Position numbers and translations under genes: made by a program. 9,369 bases of DNA from Methylococcaceae bacterium (lineage in GTDB: Bacteria; Pseudomonadota; Gammaproteobacteria; Methylococcales; Methylococcaceae), in the NCBI GenBank assembly GCA_012026715.1, contig VEPB01000143.1, positions 1 through 9,369 of the forward strand. The letters run 5' to 3'. The notes under the pieces are model-generated. The model made no database searches and was not told where the DNA came from. It saw only the letters and a list, made by a program, of their open reading frames with translations. Below are positions 6,350-9,369 of the stretch, in pieces; position 1 is the first letter of the stretch; each line of letters begins with the position of its first letter.

Positions 6350-7282
6350 GTGGAATTCTTCAAGATCAAACGCAACATCCCGTTCATGCGCTACGGGGTG
6401 TTGACCACCACCATCTCCCTGGTCACCTTCATCCTGGCGATCGTGGCGCTCTCGGCCCGCGGGTTGAATCTGGGCATCGATTTTACCGGGGGCATGTTGA
6501 TGGAGGTCAGCTATTCCCAGCCGGCCAACATCGAATCCATCCGCACGACCCTGGAGCAGCAGCAGATCGCCGAAGTCGCGGTGCAGACCTTCGGCACCAC
6601 TAAGGAAGTGCTGATTCGCTTGCCGCTGAAGCAGGACATGAACGGCAGCAAACTCAGCAATCAGGTGTTCGAGGCTCTGAAGGCCCAGGATGCCTCCGCG
6701 TCGTTGCGGCGGGTGGAGTTTGTCGGTCCTCAAGTGGGCAAGGAGCTTTACGAGAGCGGCTTGCTGGCGCTGCTGCTGGTGGCCGCCGGCATCATGGGCT
6801 ACCTGGCCTTGCGCTTCACCTGGCGTTTCGCCCTGGCGGCCATCATCGCCAACATGCACGACATCGTGATCATCCTGGGGATGTTCGCGGCCTTCCAGTG
6901 GGAATTCACGCTCACCGTGCTGGCCGGCGTGCTGGCCATTCTGGGCTATTCGGTCAACGAATCGGTGGTGGTGTTCGACCGGGTGCGCGAGAATTTCCGC
7001 AAGATGCGCAAGGCCAGTACCATCGACGTGATCGATAACGCCATCACCGCCACCATGTCCCGGACCATCATCACCCACTCCATGACCCAGCTGATGGTGC
7101 TCGCCATGTTCTTCTTTGGCGGCGAGGCCCTGCACAACTTTGCGCTGGCGCTGACCATCGGCATCATCTTCGGCATTTACTCTTCGGTTCTGGTGGCCTG
7201 CCCGGTCGCCCTGCGGTTGGGCGTCTCCCGGGCCGACCTGCTGATCGTCGACAAGCAGAACCAGTTGGACGAACGTCCCTAG
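6350..7282 (+). CDS. secF: Protein translocase subunit SecF
   Basis: SecF is the partner of SecD in the proton-driven secretion complex of the inner membrane. The 310 residues show TM1 at about 15-36, LGIDFTGGMLMEV (41-53) opening the small periplasmic domain, FVGPQVGKEL (124-133) leading into TM2, and the family motif GYSVNESVVVFDRVRENFR (199-217) with N203, E204 and D210 in the TM4 region. Two more helices follow up to about 290. The GTG start at 6350 is fixed by GAGGA (6339-6343), which overlaps the secD stop, 6 bases upstream; this implies coupled translation. It is the last gene of the tgt-yajC-secDF unit. Confidence 0.97.
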   Translation: MEFFKIKRNIPFMRYGVLTTTISLVTFILAIVALSARGLNLGIDFTGGMLMEVSYSQPANIESIRTTLEQQQIAEVAVQTFGTTKEVLIRLPLKQDMNGSKLSNQVFEALKAQDASASLRRVEFVGPQVGKELYESGLLALLLVAAGIMGYLALRFTWRFALAAIIANMHDIVIILGMFAAFQWEFTLTVLAGVLAILGYSVNESVVVFDRVRENFRKMRKASTIDVIDNAITATMSRTIITHSMTQLMVLAMFFFGGEALHNFALALTIGIIFGIYSSVLVACPVALRLGVSRADLLIVDKQNQLDERP

Positions 7283-7299
7283 TCCCATGCTGTTCACTC

Positions 7300-7346
7300 A
7301 CCGTCGAACCATCGCCCGGTTCGGCGGTAAGGGCGTCCTTCCCGCC
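7300..7346 (+). other. Alternative hairpins downstream of secF
   Basis: ACCGTCGAACC (7300-7310) pairs with GGTTCGGCGGT (7318-7328), 11 bp with one T-G pair and a 7-base loop. A competing stem reuses GGCGG (7323-7327) with CCGCC (7342-7346), plus AAGG/CCTT around GCGT. Neither has a T-run after it. Possible roles are the end of the secF transcript, or a protein-binding dyad upstream of the next gene. Confidence 0.45.
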
Positions 7347-7522
7347 ATCGCTCCAACCAGTTCCTTGTCCTTTTGAGGTGGCCGATCCAGTCAGCGCCGT
7401 TGCCGCTGAATGAGTGGGTGCCTTGAGCCACGGACTGGTTTAGTTCAGCCATCCGGACTCCACCGGAGCAGCGCGTCTTCGCTAAGGGTATGAAAATGCA
7501 TGGGCAGCTTCGGTGCCAATCG

Positions 7523-7538
7523 TGGCACAAGCCCTGCA
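7523..7538 (+). promoter_or_regulatory. Sigma-54 (RpoN) -24/-12 promoter
   Basis: The sequence TGGCAC, 5 bases, CTGCA matches the RpoN consensus TGGCAC-N5-TTGCW at 10 of 11 fixed positions. The invariant GG (7524-7525) and GC (7536-7537) have the required 12-base offset. Transcription would begin near 7549, leaving about 20 bases of leader that contain the AGGAGG at 7558-7563 in front of the ATG at 7569. The distance and orientation are right for the porin-cytochrome gene. An activator of the NtrC type would be needed, with sites expected upstream, where several dyads lie. Confidence 0.6.
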
Positions 7539-7568
7539 ACAGCCTTGGGGCTTTGTTAGGAGGCCCCG

Positions 7569-8921
7569 ATGATCACCTTTCCTCGCATGGAATTGCCCTG
7601 TCCCCGGCGTTTCGCCTGGGTGGCGGGGCTGTCCGCTGTTTTACTGGTTCCCGCCGCCCACGCCGTGCCGAGCTTCTCGCGGCAGACCGGGGCTTCATGC
7701 AATATGTGCCACACCAACTCGTTCGGGCCCAACCTGACCCCCTACGGGCGTGATTTCAAGCTCCGCGGCTACAGCGACGGTGAAAACGCATCCGGTCTGC
7801 CGCCACTCAGCGGGATGATCATGGGTTCCTTCACCAATACCCAGAAGGGCCAGGACCCCCAGGTCATGGGGGGGCAGCGGTATAGCCGGAACAACAACTT
7901 CACCCTGGATCAGGCATCGTTGTTCTATGGCGGGCGCATTTGGGACAAACTTGGCGCCCTCAGCCAGCTGACCTACGACGGCCTGGAAGATCGCATTGCC
8001 CTGGACAATACCGACATCCGCTATGCCAGGGATCAGGAACTGGCGGGTCTCGACCTGGTTTACGGTGTTTCGCTGAACAACTCGCCGACGGTGCAGGATC
8101 TGTGGAACACCACGCCTGCCTGGGGCTTCCCCTATGCCGGTTCGCCCCTGGCTCCGGCTCCGGGCGCCGCCCCGCTGATCGACGGTGGATTGGGCGCGAC
8201 CCAGGTGGGGGGCGCGACGTTCTACACCATGATCAATCAGTGGCTATACGTGGAAGGTGGCGCCTACACCACGTTTGCCCGCAACTTTCAGCAGGCCATG
8301 GGGGCCTGGTCGCCCGATCAGGCGGTGATCGACGGCGGCGCCCCCTATTGGCGGTTCGCATTGCAGCACGACTTCGGCGGGCACTATGTTTCGGTAGGCC
8401 ATTATGGATTGCGCGCCAACGTCTTTCCGGGCGGCGACCGCAGCGCCGGAACCGATCGCTACACCGATCTGGCGTTCGATGCCACCTACCAGTACCTGGG
8501 CAATCTGGAGCACATCTTCGAGCTGAAGACGACCTATATCCGGGAGGGCCAGGAACTGTTCGCCAGCCGCAGGCTGGGGGTGACCGCGCTGAGCGACAAC
8601 CAGCTCAATGCCTTCAAGATCAACGGTGCCTATACCTACGATCAGACCTATAGCCTCAACCTGGGTTACAATCGGACCACCGGAACCCGCAATCTGGGAC
8701 TTTATGCGCCGCCCGATTACGCCGTCTCGGCCCGGCCCGACAGCGAGTATTTCACCGCCGAACTGGATTACGTCCCCTTCGGAAAATCGACCTCCCCTCT
8801 GCAGCCGTGGTTGAACCTGCGGCTGGGTCTGCAATACGTGGCTTACAACAAGTTCAACGGGACCGCCCATCATGCCGGCGAAGCCAATACCCTGCTGCTC
8901 AATGGCTGGTTGGCCTTTTGA
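7569..8921 (+). CDS. Outer-membrane monohaem cytochrome-porin fusion (Cyc2-like)
   Basis: This 450-residue exported protein has a signal peptide (basic PRRF, hydrophobic 16-29, likely cut after AHA at 32), then VPSFSRQTGASCNMCH with one c-type haem site CNMCH (44-48), followed by LTPYGRDFKLRGY (56-68). From about 80 on it shows alternating polar/aromatic strands with Gly/Asn/Asp turns, ending NLRLGLQYVAYNKFNG (416-431) and GWLAF with terminal Phe, the outer-membrane barrel insertion signal. A haem plug plus barrel in one chain is the plan of Cyc2-type proteins, which move electrons across the outer membrane; many relatives annotated simply as cytochrome c share the SFxRQTG...CxxCH start and have no known role. 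AGGAGG lies 5 bases before the ATG, with a sigma-54 promoter upstream. Domain plan confident; electron donor unknown. Confidence 0.8.
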   Translation: MITFPRMELPCPRRFAWVAGLSAVLLVPAAHAVPSFSRQTGASCNMCHTNSFGPNLTPYGRDFKLRGYSDGENASGLPPLSGMIMGSFTNTQKGQDPQVMGGQRYSRNNNFTLDQASLFYGGRIWDKLGALSQLTYDGLEDRIALDNTDIRYARDQELAGLDLVYGVSLNNSPTVQDLWNTTPAWGFPYAGSPLAPAPGAAPLIDGGLGATQVGGATFYTMINQWLYVEGGAYTTFARNFQQAMGAWSPDQAVIDGGAPYWRFALQHDFGGHYVSVGHYGLRANVFPGGDRSAGTDRYTDLAFDATYQYLGNLEHIFELKTTYIREGQELFASRRLGVTALSDNQLNAFKINGAYTYDQTYSLNLGYNRTTGTRNLGLYAPPDYAVSARPDSEYFTAELDYVPFGKSTSPLQPWLNLRLGLQYVAYNKFNGTAHHAGEANTLLLNGWLAF

Positions 8922-8930
8922 TCGCGAATC

Positions 8931-8977
8931 GCAGCGTGCCGGGCGCTCCCGCGAAAGGACGGGGGCCGGCACGCTGT
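8931..8977 (+). terminator. Long two-part hairpin after the porin-cytochrome gene
   Basis: GCAGCGTGCC (8931-8940) pairs with GGCACGCTGT (8968-8977), 10 bp with one G-T pair. Inside, GCTCCCG (8945-8951) pairs with CGGGGGC (8960-8966) around CGAAAGGA. It starts 9 bases after the stop codon. No T-run follows on either strand, so it may be a transcript-stabilising or Rho-assisted end rather than a classical intrinsic terminator. It separates the cytochrome gene from the efflux gene. Confidence 0.5.
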
Positions 8978-9033
8978 ACAAGCACCCGGACGGTGGGCGA
9001 GAATCGTATCGATAGAATACCGTTTGTGCGCTC

Positions 9034-9369
9034 ATGACAGTTCTTGCCCAATTCCGTCGCAGCGTCGGTCACCGTGGCCGGCGTTTTTTTTGCCTGTGCG
9101 TCTGCCTGTGGCTGGGTGGTTGCGGTGAACCCGATGTGCCCCATGCTCCGGCGGAGGCGACGGAGCAGACCTTGCCGCCGGGCGCGATCCGGCTGAAGCC
9201 CGAATCGCGGGCCTACATTTCGGTCGAAACCATCCAGCCGCAGGCGTTCTCCGGCACGGTTTCGGCGCCCGGCCGGGTCGATTTCCGCGCCAAGGCGGTA
9301 TCTTCCGCGGGGACGGTGGTGGCCGGCCGGATCAGCGACGTGCACGTGCAAATCGGCGATCGGGTCAAG
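9034..9369 (+). CDS. RND efflux periplasmic adaptor (HlyD/CzcB-CusB-like lipoprotein), 5' part
   Basis: The first 112 codons are present; the frame is open at the window edge. The N-terminus is a lipoprotein signal: RGRRFF, a short Cys/Leu-rich hydrophobic core, and lipobox LGGC with C30 as the lipidated residue. After a Pro/Ala/Glu linker comes the start of a membrane-fusion protein: SAPGRVDFRAKAV (77-89) and VAGRISDVHVQIGDRVK (96-112), the first half of the lipoyl-like domain, closest in style to heavy-metal RND adaptors such as CzcB and CusB. Such adaptors join an inner-membrane RND pump to an outer-membrane channel. The ATG has no Shine-Dalgarno; TAGAAT at 9013-9018 is a possible -10 without a clear -35. 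The pump genes should follow outside the window. The substrate cannot be told. Confidence 0.85.
   Translation, partial: MTVLAQFRRSVGHRGRRFFCLCVCLWLGGCGEPDVPHAPAEATEQTLPPGAIRLKPESRAYISVETIQPQAFSGTVSAPGRVDFRAKAVSSAGTVVAGRISDVHVQIGDRVK

Larger units (their letters stand above)
7283..7568. other. 286-base gap between secF and the porin-cytochrome gene
   Basis: The gap has no convincing plus-strand gene. It holds the hairpins at 7300-7346, a dyad TCAGCG (7391-7396)/CGCTGA (7404-7409), the long-range repeats CCAGTC (7387-7392)/GACTGG (7433-7438) and AACCAGT (7355-7361)/ACTGGTT (7434-7440), the stem GTGCCA (7513-7518)/TGGCAC (7523-7528), and a near-consensus sigma-54 promoter at 7523-7538. On the minus strand a 52-codon frame runs from ATG 7452 to a stop at 7294 with GGAG upstream; its product matches nothing I know. 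Confidence 0.6.

Noticed and set aside
4394..7297. A 967-codon open frame on the minus strand opposite yajC, secD and secF
   Set aside because: It is the antisense shadow of strongly recognised genes in GC-rich DNA; its product is His/Gln/Asp-rich, low in complexity and matches no family.
7453..7539. Longer 81-codon version of the minus-strand frame starting at 7539
   Set aside because: The extra N-terminal part crosses the sigma-54 dyad and has no ribosome site of its own; only the shorter 52-codon form has a GGAG in place.
7529..7567. Mutually exclusive stems (AAGCCC/GGGCTT versus GGGGC/GCCCC) that could hide the AGGAGG of the cytochrome gene, like a riboswitch
   Set aside because: If transcription starts near 7549 from the sigma-54 site, the left arms are largely outside the RNA, and I saw no known riboswitch core.

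Overview
The window is high-GC bacterial chromosome, most likely from a gammaproteobacterium. The evidence is the order tpiA-secG-tRNA-Leu(GAG) followed by tgt-yajC-secD-secF, the E. coli-like lengths and motifs of SecD, SecF and Tgt, and the overall codon use. A methanotroph of the Methylococcales is a reasonable guess from the general character of the proteins, but nothing here proves it. No insertion sequence, phage gene, CRISPR array or rRNA was seen.

Left part (1-1592): the tail of an unidentified gene; a 57-residue very basic protein with a GTG start and a strong Shine-Dalgarno, whose 3' end is covered by two overlapping hairpins; then, on the minus strand, a class I/II PLP aminotransferase with all its key residues. 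This gene is divergent from tpiA.

Middle part (1593-7282): tpiA, secG and tRNA-Leu(GAG) form one tight unit closed by a clear intrinsic terminator. A second unit then runs tgt-yajC-secD-secF: queuosine tRNA modification plus the accessory part of the Sec translocase. SecG, YajC, SecD and SecF all act on the same SecYEG channel. The most surprising point is in tpiA: the codon for the catalytic glutamate in the A-Y-E-P-V-W motif reads GCG (Ala), while every other active-site residue I checked is intact.

Right part (7283-9369): a 286-base gap rich in inverted repeats, holding a near-consensus sigma-54 (-24/-12) promoter directly in front of a 450-residue exported protein. That protein has one CXXCH haem motif near its N-terminus and an outer-membrane beta-barrel body ending in Phe, the plan of Cyc2-type porin-cytochrome fusions. 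After a long hairpin comes the start of a lipoprotein adaptor (membrane fusion protein) of a CzcB/CusB-like RND efflux pump, cut by the window end. This accessory-looking part may link envelope electron transfer or metal redox chemistry with metal export, under sigma-54 control. That link is inference from position and motifs.
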